From positions 2,518,417 through 2,582,416 of the forward strand of contig NZ_CP136051.1 in NCBI RefSeq assembly GCF_032999765.1: a DNA stretch of 64,000 nt. Direction: 5' to 3'. This document shows, in pieces, positions 27,856 through 36,449 of this stretch. Numbering within the stretch: the stretch's first letter is position 1; each line of letters opens with the position of its first letter. Position numbers and translations under genes: made by a program. The notes beneath the pieces are model-generated. The model did not search any database. It saw only the letters and a program-made list of their open reading frames with translations, and was not told the origin of the DNA. Source of the DNA: Imperialibacter roseus. Its GTDB lineage: Bacteria > Bacteroidota > Bacteroidia > Cytophagales > Cyclobacteriaceae.

Positions 27856-29146
27856 TAAGGCTTTTTATTTGAGACGTTAAGACCCCATGGCTGTAGTGAG
27901 TCACAATGGAATCCCCATTCTTTAATTTACTGTTCTTCAAAAGTTTCCCCTCCAGGGTGGTAATGCTGTATCCCCTTGCCAATACTTTTTTTGGGTCGCT
28001 GGCTTCAACCGACTTCTCTGCTATAGCCAGCTGGTTTTTTGCGGCCTTCAACTGCTCATTCACTGTGTGGATAGTAGTAGCGGAAACTTCTCTAAGGCGG
28101 TTTCGTTCCCGTTCTATCTTCCATTTTGCCGACTGCGCTATATCTCTTTTAACGCTGTTGATATAGGAGAGACCCTGCGCCATTTGTTGCCTGGCAAGGT
28201 AGTTCAGGTCTTTTGAAAGTTGCCCCAGCAGGTGCTTCTGACCTCTCATTTCTTCATCAACCTGCCGCAAAAGCCTGCTTGCCATCCACTGGATAGACTC
28301 GGTGAACGCCTCGAAACCTTCAAGGATAAAATCGGCCACGGCGGTAGGGGTCTTGAGCCGGGTGTGTGCCACCATATCGGCAATGGTTTCGTCTCTTTCG
28401 TGGCCTATGCCGGTGAGCACAGGCAGGGGAGCATTGGCTATGGCCGCACAAACATTGTATTCGTTGAAAACGTCCAAATCGAGCTGTGCACCCCCACCAC
28501 GGATGACAACGATAGCATCGAAGTCATCTTTTTCGTTGGAAATATTTTCGATGGCCCTGAGGATGGCTCGCTCAGCTTCATCTCCCTGCAAAGTCACAGG
28601 AAAGAGCTTCGTCGACACCGCATAGTGTTTTTTATTGTTTTCCAGCTGATGCAAAAAATCGCCATAGCCGGCAGCGGTGGAAGAGCTTATGACAGCAATT
28701 CGTTGTGGGACAACAGGAAGCACCAAACCTTTGTTGCGATCGATAAGGAACTCTTCAGTTAACCGTGAAATGACCTCCTGCTTTTTTCTCTCCCTTTCTC
28801 CAATGGTGAAGTTGGGGTCTATATCTTTGATGGTCAGGTTGAGGCCATATACTTCGTGAAAGCTCACCTGCGCATTGGCCAGTATTTTAATTCCCTGCCT
28901 TAAAGAGTTGCCGGTTATTTTCTCAAACCATTGATTGATGTTCCTGAAGTCGTAGGCCCAAATGGCTGCCCGAAGTTTGGCTTTCACCTGTTGATGGTCT
29001 TTTTCAAGCAACTCAAGGTAGCAATGCCCCTTGGCATTCACCTTCATGTCGCCAATTTCGGCTGTTACCCAATAGGAAGGGGCGAGGTTGCCGGAAATAG
29101 CATCCTTGATAGTAAAGGCCAACTCTGAAAGGGTTACAGTCTGCAT
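27842..29146 (-). CDS. xseA: Exodeoxyribonuclease VII large subunit
   Basis: A 434-residue nuclease subunit. An N-terminal OB-fold (residues about 1-105, TLSELAFTIKD ... YWVTAEIGDMK) precedes the catalytic domain with RIAVISSSTAAGYGDF near 155 and VIRGGGAQLDLDVFNEY near 215, then GIGHERDETIADMVAHTRLKTPTAVADF split over 245-275. A long coiled coil and a short C-terminal ARGYSI segment follow. ExoVII degrades single-stranded DNA from both ends. ATG 29146 is taken; a TTG six codons upstream is the alternative. Confidence 0.95.
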   Translation of the reverse strand: MQTVTLSELAFTIKDAISGNLAPSYWVTAEIGDMKVNAKGHCYLELLEKDHQQVKAKLRAAIWAYDFRNINQWFEKITGNSLRQGIKILANAQVSFHEVYGLNLTIKDIDPNFTIGERERKKQEVISRLTEEFLIDRNKGLVLPVVPQRIAVISSSTAAGYGDFLHQLENNKKHYAVSTKLFPVTLQGDEAERAILRAIENISNEKDDFDAIVVIRGGGAQLDLDVFNEYNVCAAIANAPLPVLTGIGHERDETIADMVAHTRLKTPTAVADFILEGFEAFTESIQWMASRLLRQVDEEMRGQKHLLGQLSKDLNYLARQQMAQGLSYINSVKRDIAQSAKWKIERERNRLREVSATTIHTVNEQLKAAKNQLAIAEKSVEASDPKKVLARGYSITTLEGKLLKNSKLKNGDSIVTHYSHGVLTSQIKSLNDHE

Positions 29147-29176
29147 CTGAACAAGAAAACCCAAATATAAAGAATC

Positions 29177-30142
29177 TTACTTCTTTTGGCGGAGTGGAAT
29201 CATATAACCCAGGCTTGTGCTGAAATAGCTATTGGGTTTGGTGTCAGCCAGCGACTCCCCGGGCAACTCAACGGGTATGTTGTAGGTGTAGGAGAGAAGC
29301 AAGCTAAACTGTTTGTACCTGAGGGAGATGGGGGTAGAAAAGCTTACGTTCATCAAGCCAAACACATCCCTGGTTTCGGGTGTCAGCACTCTTCTTCGCA
29401 GCCTGGGAAAGCGCCTGATCAAACGCTGGATTCTTGGATCCGTGAGGTCTACATTGAAACGGTAGGAAACTAGCTCCTCGTTGCCAAATAGAAAATTAGC
29501 GGAGGGGAACAGCGTAATTTTATCGAGAAACCAAACTTTTCGAAACACGATGTTACCAGACAAAGCGCCGGAAAGGCGGTGTGCATCATTATTTCCAAAA
29601 AGATACGTGTAGTCGATGGTGGCATACAACCAATCGGCGTCAAAAAATAGGGTGCCATTAAGCCCGTTAGGAGGAGCAGTAATGACAGAATCGGAGACTG
29701 TCTGAGCATAAAAAGACCTTTCGAAGGCAATATTATAGGAGAGCCATTTGGTGGGAAGCCCTAGATAGCCCGCACTTAATACAGTCAGGCTATAGTTGGG
29801 CTCAAACTGACTGTTCCAGTAGCCGGAAACATCTGCAAATGCACCGCTGTGGTGATAAAAGGAAACACCCGGCGTTAGCCCGTACTGCTTCACGCTAAAA
29901 TCTCTGCCAGCTGAAGTGACCCTGCTGGTGTAGGAAAGCCTGACATTCAATGTTGACGACTTTTGAGTAGCGGAAAGCACACTGTCGATCAACCTAAAGA
30001 TTGACAGCGAGTCCATGTCGTCAAAAATGGACAATGAGTCTTCATAAGATAGCTTATAAACTGTAGTGGTGTCCTCCTGCGCCGCTGAGTCGAAACTCAA
30101 AAAGGCAAAGCCTGCAATCAATGCAAGCTTTGCCCATGCCAA
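29177..30142 (-). CDS. Probable outer-membrane beta-barrel protein, unknown function
   Basis: A 321-residue exported protein with a signal peptide ending near SFDSAAQ. Alternating hydrophobic/aromatic strands fill residues about 60-320 and it ends with a charged LRQKK, which suggests a beta-barrel or a porin-like domain. No family was recognised. No in-frame ATG lies upstream before a stop; TTG 30142 is used, but basic codons in the open frame before it (R-G-R-I-H) look like a signal-peptide n-region, so the real start may be a rarer codon a few triplets upstream. It sits between the Spy-like gene and xseA. Confidence 0.65.
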   Translation of the reverse strand: MAWAKLALIAGFAFLSFDSAAQEDTTTVYKLSYEDSLSIFDDMDSLSIFRLIDSVLSATQKSSTLNVRLSYTSRVTSAGRDFSVKQYGLTPGVSFYHHSGAFADVSGYWNSQFEPNYSLTVLSAGYLGLPTKWLSYNIAFERSFYAQTVSDSVITAPPNGLNGTLFFDADWLYATIDYTYLFGNNDAHRLSGALSGNIVFRKVWFLDKITLFPSANFLFGNEELVSYRFNVDLTDPRIQRLIRRFPRLRRRVLTPETRDVFGLMNVSFSTPISLRYKQFSLLLSYTYNIPVELPGESLADTKPNSYFSTSLGYMIPLRQKK

Positions 30143-30190
30143 ACAGACAAAATGTATTCTCCCCCTTATGATACGCCGTGTTATCTAAAT

Positions 30191-30694
30191 TCAGTTACCT
30201 CTTTTACCATTGATCCTGTCCTGGTTTCTTTCCCTGAGATTCTCCCGCATGTTTTGTTGCCTGGCTCTTCTTTCGAGCTGTTCCAGCACCATGCGGCGGA
30301 AATCGTCTTCAGCCTGCCGCAGCGAAACCAGCTGTCGGGTACTAATCACCCGGAGCAGTTTTTCGGAATATTCTTTTTCAAGATTAAGTTCTCTTTCTTT
30401 CACCTGAAAGCTCAGGTCCATCATAGCCCTGTTTTCTTCCTCAGTGGCAGTTTGAGGATTGAAGTCTCTCCGTGCATTTCTCATCTCTCCCAAAATGCTT
30501 CTTCTTTTGTCACTAAACTCCCGGTAAATAGGCCAGAATTGCTCTGCCTGTTCGGGTGTTAAGCCCAGCCGCTCGGTTATCACTCCAATTTTGGCAGCTT
30601 CCACCTTTTTCATCGCCTCCGGATCCTGCGCTCGCAAATAAGTGGCCAATAGCAAGATCATTAGGGTTATATATGTAAAACGTTTCATAATCAT
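30191..30694 (-). CDS. Exported Spy/CpxP-like helical protein
   Basis: A 167-residue exported protein with a signal peptide (cleavage near LRAQ). The mature part is helical and charged, with LGLTPEQAEQFWPIYREFSDKRR split over residues 44-66, a pattern shared by periplasmic Spy/CpxP-like proteins and heavy-metal resistance sensors. It ends with an Arg/Asn-rich tail. In Bacteroidota such genes commonly lie behind an ECF sigma factor and a membrane protein, as here; it starts five bases after the upstream gene ends. Role as a periplasmic sensor is inference. Confidence 0.72.
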   Translation of the reverse strand: MIMKRFTYITLMILLLATYLRAQDPEAMKKVEAAKIGVITERLGLTPEQAEQFWPIYREFSDKRRSILGEMRNARRDFNPQTATEEENRAMMDLSFQVKERELNLEKEYSEKLLRVISTRQLVSLRQAEDDFRRMVLEQLERRARQQNMRENLRERNQDRINGKRGN

Positions 30695-30698
30695 TCAA

Positions 30699-31151
30699 TT
30701 AAAGGATGTCATCCTGTGTACTTAACTGATCATAGAGCTGTAGCAGCTCTTCATCAGTCATTTCTTCTTCTGGCAATAAATTTAGCTCACCGTCATTCCA
30801 AATTGAATCCTCTGCTTCAGCATGATTCATCAATTGCACGAGCTCATCGGCACTGACAGATTCGATTTCCAGATAGTAAATAAGGTCGGCTGTAGCCACT
30901 GCATCGAGAGGGTTCAAATCTACCTCTGTTGCTTTATTGTTGTTCCAAACAAACAATCCAACACCCAGCATAAGCACCATGGCAAGTGCCGACAAGGACC
31001 ATTTGGGAGAAAGCAAGGGCTGCCACACTGGTGAGCCAGCAGTTTTTGCTTCTATCCTTTTCTGCATCTTCAATGGAAACTCATCGAAGTACCTTTCGGG
31101 TGCCTCAAACGGCTCTTTCCTTTCTATATCGTCGAGCTTAAACTTTTTCAT
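30699..31151 (-). CDS. Putative membrane anti-sigma factor
   Basis: A 150-residue protein with one transmembrane segment (residues about 52-70, LSALAMVLMLGVGLFVW). The cytoplasmic N-terminal part is short and charged (F-E-A-P-E-R-Y-F-D-E-F) and the periplasmic C-terminal part is very acidic. Its place directly behind an ECF sigma gene and before a Spy-like gene supports a role as the cognate anti-sigma factor, although no zinc-binding anti-sigma motif is visible. Confidence 0.62.
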   Translation of the reverse strand: MKKFKLDDIERKEPFEAPERYFDEFPLKMQKRIEAKTAGSPVWQPLLSPKWSLSALAMVLMLGVGLFVWNNNKATEVDLNPLDAVATADLIYYLEIESVSADELVQLMNHAEAEDSIWNDGELNLLPEEEMTDEELLQLYDQLSTQDDIL

Positions 31152-31193
31152 CTGAAGTCGATTAATACTTTGATTGTTTTTTGAGCCAAAGGT

Positions 31194-31733
31194 TTAACCA
31201 GCAGTAACATATTCTTCTATTTTTTTGGCTGCCAGGTGATAACTCGCCTTGAGCGCACCTACGCTTGTGCCGGTTATGCTGGCTATCTCCTCAAATTTTA
31301 ACTCGTCGTAGTACCGCATGTTAAAAACGAGGCGCTGTTTGTCCGGTAGTTTCAAAATAGCCTTTTGCAGCTTCAACTCAATCTCGCTACCAGACAACCC
31401 TGCCGACTGCTCAGCTTTTGCAAACAATTCGCTGCTTATGTCGTGAATAGGGAGGAAAAACCTTCTCTTTTTTTTTGCCAGAAACTGCAAACACTCATTA
31501 CTGGCTATCCGATAAACCCAGGTGAAAAGCCTGGCATCTTCCCTAAAGTTATCAATTCCTTTCCAAACCTTTAAAAAGACCTCCTGAAGCACGTCGTCTG
31601 CGTCATCGTGGTCTATCACCATTCGTCTAACTACAGCGTACATTGGCTTCTGATAGTGGCGTACAAGCAGAGAGAAGCCAAATTGCTTCGACGATGGATC
31701 CCTTATTTTTTCAAGAATGTCTTTCTCCTGCAA
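31194..31733 (-). CDS. ECF-type RNA polymerase sigma factor
   Basis: A 179-residue sigma-70 family protein. Region 2 runs through ARLFTWVYRIASNECL with the preceding DHDDADDVLQEVFLKVW (residues about 41-57), and region 4 contains LPDKQRLVFNMRYYDEL followed by a helix-turn-helix EEIASITGTSVGALKASYHLA. Open reading starts at TTG 31733; a stop codon lies four codons upstream and the next ATG is deep inside region 2, so a TTG (or CTG) start is needed. It leads a run of nine minus-strand genes. Confidence 0.9.
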   Translation of the reverse strand: MQEKDILEKIRDPSSKQFGFSLLVRHYQKPMYAVVRRMVIDHDDADDVLQEVFLKVWKGIDNFREDARLFTWVYRIASNECLQFLAKKKRRFFLPIHDISSELFAKAEQSAGLSGSEIELKLQKAILKLPDKQRLVFNMRYYDELKFEEIASITGTSVGALKASYHLAAKKIEEYVTAG

Positions 31734-31822
31734 AACCAGATTTTAGCTATTAGATAAAGATACGAAGTGAAGGTTTAAAGAGGCGATAGATTTATTTCTC
31801 CAAATAATACATGTACCTACAA

Positions 31823-31860
31823 CTATCTTGTAATTTATTTCGTTGTTTTCTTACAAATAG
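31823..31860. promoter_or_regulatory. Inverted repeat between the sigma-factor and MarR genes
   Basis: CTATCTTGTAA (31823-31833) and TTACAAATAG (31851-31860) form an inverted repeat of ten paired bases with one extra base and a 17-base spacer. It lies in the 183-base divergent region, 57 bases before the MarR start, and could be an operator for either gene. Confidence 0.35.
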
Positions 31861-31916
31861 ATGTTAACAAAGCAGTTAAATACTAATTTAGGGTGCCTGG
31901 AAAATAATTTATTGAA

Positions 31917-32366
31917 ATGGGAATAGCCGAAGACATAAAACAACCAAAATTCAAAAGCGAGTTTCAGAAGGCGACGATCAACCTTTTTTATACTGCCAGT
32001 TGGCTTGGTGAAAAACAACATACCTTTTTCAAGGGATTTGGTATAACCGCAGCTCAGTTCAATGTATTGAGGATTCTAAGAGGGCAATACCCTCAGCCGT
32101 CAACGGTAAACCTAATCATTGACCGAATGCTGGATCGCATGTCTAATGCCTCGAGAATAGTGGATAAGCTGGAAAGCAAGGAGCTGGTGATTAGAAAACA
32201 GTGCCCGAATGATCGTCGTGCAGTAGATGTATTGATTTCTGATAAAGGACTTGAATTGCTAGGCAGGATAGATAAAGCAATGGATGTTCATGAGAGGCAG
32301 ATTTGCAATTTGACCGAAGAAGAAGCTGTTCAGCTCAACGATTTGCTGGATAAGTTCAGAGCATAG
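31917..32366 (+). CDS. MarR-family transcriptional regulator
   Basis: A 149-residue winged-helix regulator. Residues about 45-115 carry the fold with FGITAAQFNVLRILRG, a recognition region NLIIDRMLDRMSNASRIVDKLE (in pieces from 64 to 86) and a wing with KQCPNDRRAVDVLISDKG. MarR proteins control stress, efflux or catabolic genes in response to small ligands. It is a single-gene unit, converging on glpD with a 21-base gap. Confidence 0.92.
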   Translation: MGIAEDIKQPKFKSEFQKATINLFYTASWLGEKQHTFFKGFGITAAQFNVLRILRGQYPQPSTVNLIIDRMLDRMSNASRIVDKLESKELVIRKQCPNDRRAVDVLISDKGLELLGRIDKAMDVHERQICNLTEEEAVQLNDLLDKFRA

Positions 32367-32387
32367 TAATTTGAATATAAATGCCTT

Positions 32388-34040
32388 CTAGGCAAAAGTG
32401 GTTACTCTTTTCAGCGCTTCATCAATGGCTTGTTTTTCCAGAGCTATTCTGTCCTCACCCCATCCAAACTTTTTTGCAAAATATTTGAGAGTTAGGTGTG
32501 AAAATTCATTGACACTATCAATGTCAAAATAAAGCCTTCCGGAACGCTGCACCAGATAATCGACCGGCTTGCAAATCATTTCGTTTTCAAATGAGAAGTC
32601 CAGTTCGGCCATTAGCAGCTTCTCCCTGATGTCATTCACCTGCTGGTAATCAGGCAGCATGCTTAGAATGGTGTCAGTCTGCTTCCCATACGTAGACACC
32701 AAATACCATGATTCATAAGGAGCTGCTCCAAGCTTTTTCAGTGCTTTTTCAATTGCTGAAGTGTATTTCTCAACTTCTTTGTAGTTTTTGAAATCGCCTC
32801 CAGGCAATGTAAGGCTGTCTGTACTGCATTTTACAAACTTGTGTTCATTCTTCTCGTACATGCGCTCCATCACCACATCCACAATGCGCTCAGCCATCTT
32901 TCTGTAGCCAGTAAGCTTGCCACCAGCAATGGAAAGCAGCCCGCTTTCCGACTCGAATATTTCGTCCTTCCTTGAAAGTTCAGACGCCGACTTGCCATCT
33001 TCATGAATCAGAGGACGAAGCCCGGCCCACGAAGAGCATACATCTTTGATGGTAAGATGTACGGAGGGGAAGGTATTCATCACCGCCGAGAGCAGGTAGT
33101 CTGCATCCTCCTTTTTGGTAAGCACAAGGTCTTTGTTGTCTTTATAATCGGTGTCAGTGGTACCGATATAGGTAATCTTGCCACGAGGGATAGCAAATAT
33201 CATTCTGCCATCGGGTACGTCGAAATACACCGCTTGCTTAAGTGGAAACTTAGCGTGAGGCACCACAATATGTACTCCTTTGGTGAGATGAAGCCGCTTA
33301 CCTTCCAGAGAATGGTCCTGATCTCTAAGTGTGTCTACCCATGGGCCGGCCGCATTGATGATATAGTTGGATTTTACTTCTATCTCCTCACCGGTAATTT
33401 CATTAAACACCTTTACGCCAACAGCCTTTGACTTTTTGTAGATGAATTCCTTTACATGACAGTAGTTGAACGGCATGGCACCCAACTGGGCCGCCCTCTT
33501 CATGTTCTCAATAGTAAGCCGGGCGTCATCAGTTCTGTATTCTGCGTAGTAGCCACTACCGATAAGCTTCTCGGGATTGAGCAGTGGTTCTTTCGCCAAT
33601 GTTTCCTCCTGGTTGAGCATTTCCCGGCGGTCGTCTCCATCTACTCCGGCCAGCACATCGTATACCCATAAGCCAAGTGACGTCGCCCACTTTCCAAATG
33701 TGCCGTCTTCTACGAGGGGGAGGAGCATTTTTTCAGGAATGACCATGTGAGGGGCCATTTTGTGCACTATGGAGCGTTCCATTCCCACTTCTCGCACGAG
33801 ACCAATCTCCAGCTGTTTGAGATAACGCAGGCCGCCGTGTATGAGCTTGGTCGACCGGCTGCTGGTGCCCGAAGCAAAGTCACCCTTTTCGAACAACACT
33901 ACTTTGAGTCCTCTCTTGGCAGCATCGACAGCAATGCCGGCCCCTGTAATGCCACCGCCAATAACGATGACATCAAAACGTCCAGTAGAGAGCGATTTGA
34001 ATTGTTTGAAATGAGACGACGCCGAAAATTGGAATTCCAT
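32388..34040 (-). CDS. glpD: Aerobic glycerol-3-phosphate dehydrogenase
   Basis: A 550-residue FAD-dependent, membrane-associated dehydrogenase that oxidises glycerol 3-phosphate to dihydroxyacetone phosphate and passes electrons to quinone. The dinucleotide loop IVIGGGITGAGIAVDAA is at residues about 26-42, FASGTSSRSTKLIHGGLRYL follows (56-75), GTTDTDY lies near 293 and SIAGGKLTGYRKMA near 371. The C-terminal domain is of the GlpD/GlpA class. No glycerol kinase or facilitator is adjacent. Confidence 0.94.
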   Translation of the reverse strand: MEFQFSASSHFKQFKSLSTGRFDVIVIGGGITGAGIAVDAAKRGLKVVLFEKGDFASGTSSRSTKLIHGGLRYLKQLEIGLVREVGMERSIVHKMAPHMVIPEKMLLPLVEDGTFGKWATSLGLWVYDVLAGVDGDDRREMLNQEETLAKEPLLNPEKLIGSGYYAEYRTDDARLTIENMKRAAQLGAMPFNYCHVKEFIYKKSKAVGVKVFNEITGEEIEVKSNYIINAAGPWVDTLRDQDHSLEGKRLHLTKGVHIVVPHAKFPLKQAVYFDVPDGRMIFAIPRGKITYIGTTDTDYKDNKDLVLTKKEDADYLLSAVMNTFPSVHLTIKDVCSSWAGLRPLIHEDGKSASELSRKDEIFESESGLLSIAGGKLTGYRKMAERIVDVVMERMYEKNEHKFVKCSTDSLTLPGGDFKNYKEVEKYTSAIEKALKKLGAAPYESWYLVSTYGKQTDTILSMLPDYQQVNDIREKLLMAELDFSFENEMICKPVDYLVQRSGRLYFDIDSVNEFSHLTLKYFAKKFGWGEDRIALEKQAIDEALKRVTTFA

Positions 34041-34105
34041 GCCAGCAAGTTATGATAAGAGGGCTTATTATAAAATCACATGGCGGCAAGAATGTTTTAA
34101 AATAG

Positions 34106-35029
34106 TTAAAGTTCTTTCAGGTACTCCAGCAAACCTTCCGTTCTTCCCGTAGGTCTTATCACAAGGATGGGGATTTTTGAGTCAATTTGCACCAGTTTTT
34201 CTGCGTTTGTACCTATGAACAGGGCGGCTGTTGCCGAACGCCCTTTGGCTCCAATGATGATGATGTCGGCGAGGCTCTTTTTAGCAACGGCAAAAATAGT
34301 CCCCATCACGTCGTCGTTCTTGTCGAGCGAATAAATCGGTTCAATGTCAATGCCCTCAGTGTCTATCTGCTTGATGAACTTCTCATAGTTTTTTTCTGCG
34401 TTGGCTTTCATTATGGCAGCAAATTCCTTGTAGGATTTGCCCGTGTAGTGGTAGCCCTGAGGCACGTTGTAGACGTTCTGCGCTATAATTTTCACCGGTT
34501 TAGTATTGGATCGGGCAATTGCCACCGCCTGTTGCATGGCGTCAAGAGAGTAGTCGGAAAAATCGATAGGAACAAACAGCTTCTCAAGTGCATGGTCATA
34601 CTCTTTGGGGACTATAAGCAGAGAGCACCCTGCACGCCTCGCAAGACGGTTGATAATGATGCCGCCGCTTTTGGGCTTTGGTTTTCGCCCCACCATGATC
34701 AGGTCTATCTTTTTCTCATCAGCAAACTTCATGATCTTTTTGGTAGGCTGTCCCTGCTTCACAAGGAAGTTGACCTTTATTCCGTCCGGAAAACTGTAGT
34801 ACTGATTGACTTTGTTTTCCATCTCATGCTTTCTATCGACAATGAGTTGTTCCACAACAGTTGGGAATTCCTTGATAAGCTCTTCAGGCACGCTGAAGTC
34901 CCTGATCACATTATAGAAGTAAATCTCTTTGGACTTAAACGCAGTGGTGATGAATGACGCTGCTTTGATCAACTGCTCATCAATATCAGTCAAGTCGAGT
35001 CCTACCAGAATTTTATGAAAATTATGCAT
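34106..35029 (-). CDS. Tandem universal stress protein
   Basis: A 307-residue cytoplasmic protein made of two Usp domains (residues about 1-148 and 150-290). The second has the ATP-type motif GAKGRSATAALFIGTNAEK followed by PILVIRP; the first is divergent (VGRKPKPKSGGIIINRLARR, then SLLIVP). Tandem Usp proteins bind nucleotides and respond to starvation and other stresses. It stands alone. Confidence 0.9.
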   Translation of the reverse strand: MHNFHKILVGLDLTDIDEQLIKAASFITTAFKSKEIYFYNVIRDFSVPEELIKEFPTVVEQLIVDRKHEMENKVNQYYSFPDGIKVNFLVKQGQPTKKIMKFADEKKIDLIMVGRKPKPKSGGIIINRLARRAGCSLLIVPKEYDHALEKLFVPIDFSDYSLDAMQQAVAIARSNTKPVKIIAQNVYNVPQGYHYTGKSYKEFAAIMKANAEKNYEKFIKQIDTEGIDIEPIYSLDKNDDVMGTIFAVAKKSLADIIIIGAKGRSATAALFIGTNAEKLVQIDSKIPILVIRPTGRTEGLLEYLKEL

Positions 35030-35154
35030 CTACTTCATTAAGGTTTTATCAACACAAAGTTACTTTACTAAAACTAATTTATTCTTGAAACAACTCCGCC
35101 TAAGAAGTATTTGTACGGTATTTTTTTGGCCATTAGCAGTTAAATGGGCAAAAA

Positions 35155-36240
35155 TCATTGCTTGAAGGTGTCAATCGTGTCGACCAGCAGCTCGATGCTT
35201 TCTTTTGAGTGTGTTGGAAAGTTGGCAACCCGGATATGCGAATCTTTGAACGGGCCATAACCACTACCCACTACCATGCCTCTAGTTTTCAAAAAATCGA
35301 TCAATGCCGCTGTGTGTTGCCCTGTTTCTGCCACAATCACTGTTTTGGATCTGGCGCCTGCGTCTTTTACAAAAGGAGCAAACAAAGGATGATTTTCGAA
35401 ATAGGTGTACAGCACCGTTGCTTTGTATTCCGCTTCAATTCGGATTCTATCTAGGCCTTTGGACAGCATATCACCGGCGACTTTGCCAAGTAGGTAGATG
35501 AACAAGACGTTTGGCGTTTCCGGCGTCTGCTTCTTGAGGCCACCTTCGTGTAGCTTGAGCAGGCTGTGGTAGGAGCCAATTACCTGACCTTTTGATTGTA
35601 AGGCCTTTGCTCTTTCGAGACAGCGATCGTTGTAAAACCAAACACCCAATCCGGCCGGCAAGCCGAAGCATTTCTGCACTGAAAGGTAGGCAGTGTCGAT
35701 TTTGCTAAAGTCAATATTGGAAACTGGCGCTGAGCTAACAAAGTCTACAGCAATCAGAGCATTTGGATAGGCGGCTTTAAGCTGTTCTATCTCATTTTGC
35801 GGGAAGGCAACGCCGGTGCTGGTTTCATTTTGCGTGACCGAAATAAGCTCTGCGGAAGCTGGAATAGCGACCTCTCCGATAGGTGTGTAGCTGCCGTAGT
35901 CAGCCTTTGCCATTTTAGCAGTCCGGCCCAGCTCTCCGGCTATTTCATAAAACCTTTGAGAAAATGACCCATTGACAAAATGGAAGGATTCTTTCTCTAC
36001 ACAGTTTTGAATCAGTCGCTCCCACACCTCGGTGGCGGAAGCGGTAAAAGCCAGGTGAAAATCGTTGGGCAGGCCAAACAGGGTGCGGAGATTGCTTTCA
36101 GCCTCTGCATAAATTTCCTGAAACCGCTTACTTCTATGAGAAATAGCAGGTATTTGCTCTTTGAGGGCGTTTTTTAAATGCTCCTCCACAGTGAAATAGA
36201 TGTCGGAAGGACCTGGGGTGAAGTAAATTTTCTTTGCCAT
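35155..36240 (-). CDS. Class V PLP-dependent aminotransferase
   Basis: A 361-residue aminotransferase of fold type I class V. The N-terminal TPGPSDIY, a GSFSQRF segment near 92, VDFVSSAP (Asp near 168) and a Schiff-base region LSVQKCFGLPAG (Lys near 190) support this. It resembles the alanine/serine-glyoxylate and phosphoserine aminotransferases; which donor and acceptor it uses is not clear. No serA lies nearby, so phosphoserine aminotransferase is only a candidate. Confidence 0.8.
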   Translation of the reverse strand: MAKKIYFTPGPSDIYFTVEEHLKNALKEQIPAISHRSKRFQEIYAEAESNLRTLFGLPNDFHLAFTASATEVWERLIQNCVEKESFHFVNGSFSQRFYEIAGELGRTAKMAKADYGSYTPIGEVAIPASAELISVTQNETSTGVAFPQNEIEQLKAAYPNALIAVDFVSSAPVSNIDFSKIDTAYLSVQKCFGLPAGLGVWFYNDRCLERAKALQSKGQVIGSYHSLLKLHEGGLKKQTPETPNVLFIYLLGKVAGDMLSKGLDRIRIEAEYKATVLYTYFENHPLFAPFVKDAGARSKTVIVAETGQHTAALIDFLKTRGMVVGSGYGPFKDSHIRVANFPTHSKESIELLVDTIDTFKQ

Positions 36241-36449
36241 AAAGGGTGGATAAAAAATCGATAGAACCGTTGCGCAAAAATGAGGAAGTAATGTGGCTCT
36301 AACAAAGAAATAAGCTGGGAAAAAGTGTTTTTGTTTGGCAATTTGCTAAGGGCATCAAAAGCTTTCATCCTTCAATTTTTCCATTCATAAACTCTCGAAT
36401 CAGAAAGCAGCAAGAATAGCCTTACATTTAATTGTTTAAGCTACATCCT

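Noticed and set aside
34187-34957. 256-codon plus-strand open frame
   Set aside because: It lies wholly antisense to the tandem universal stress protein, has Cys/His/Phe-rich noise composition and no recognisable fold.
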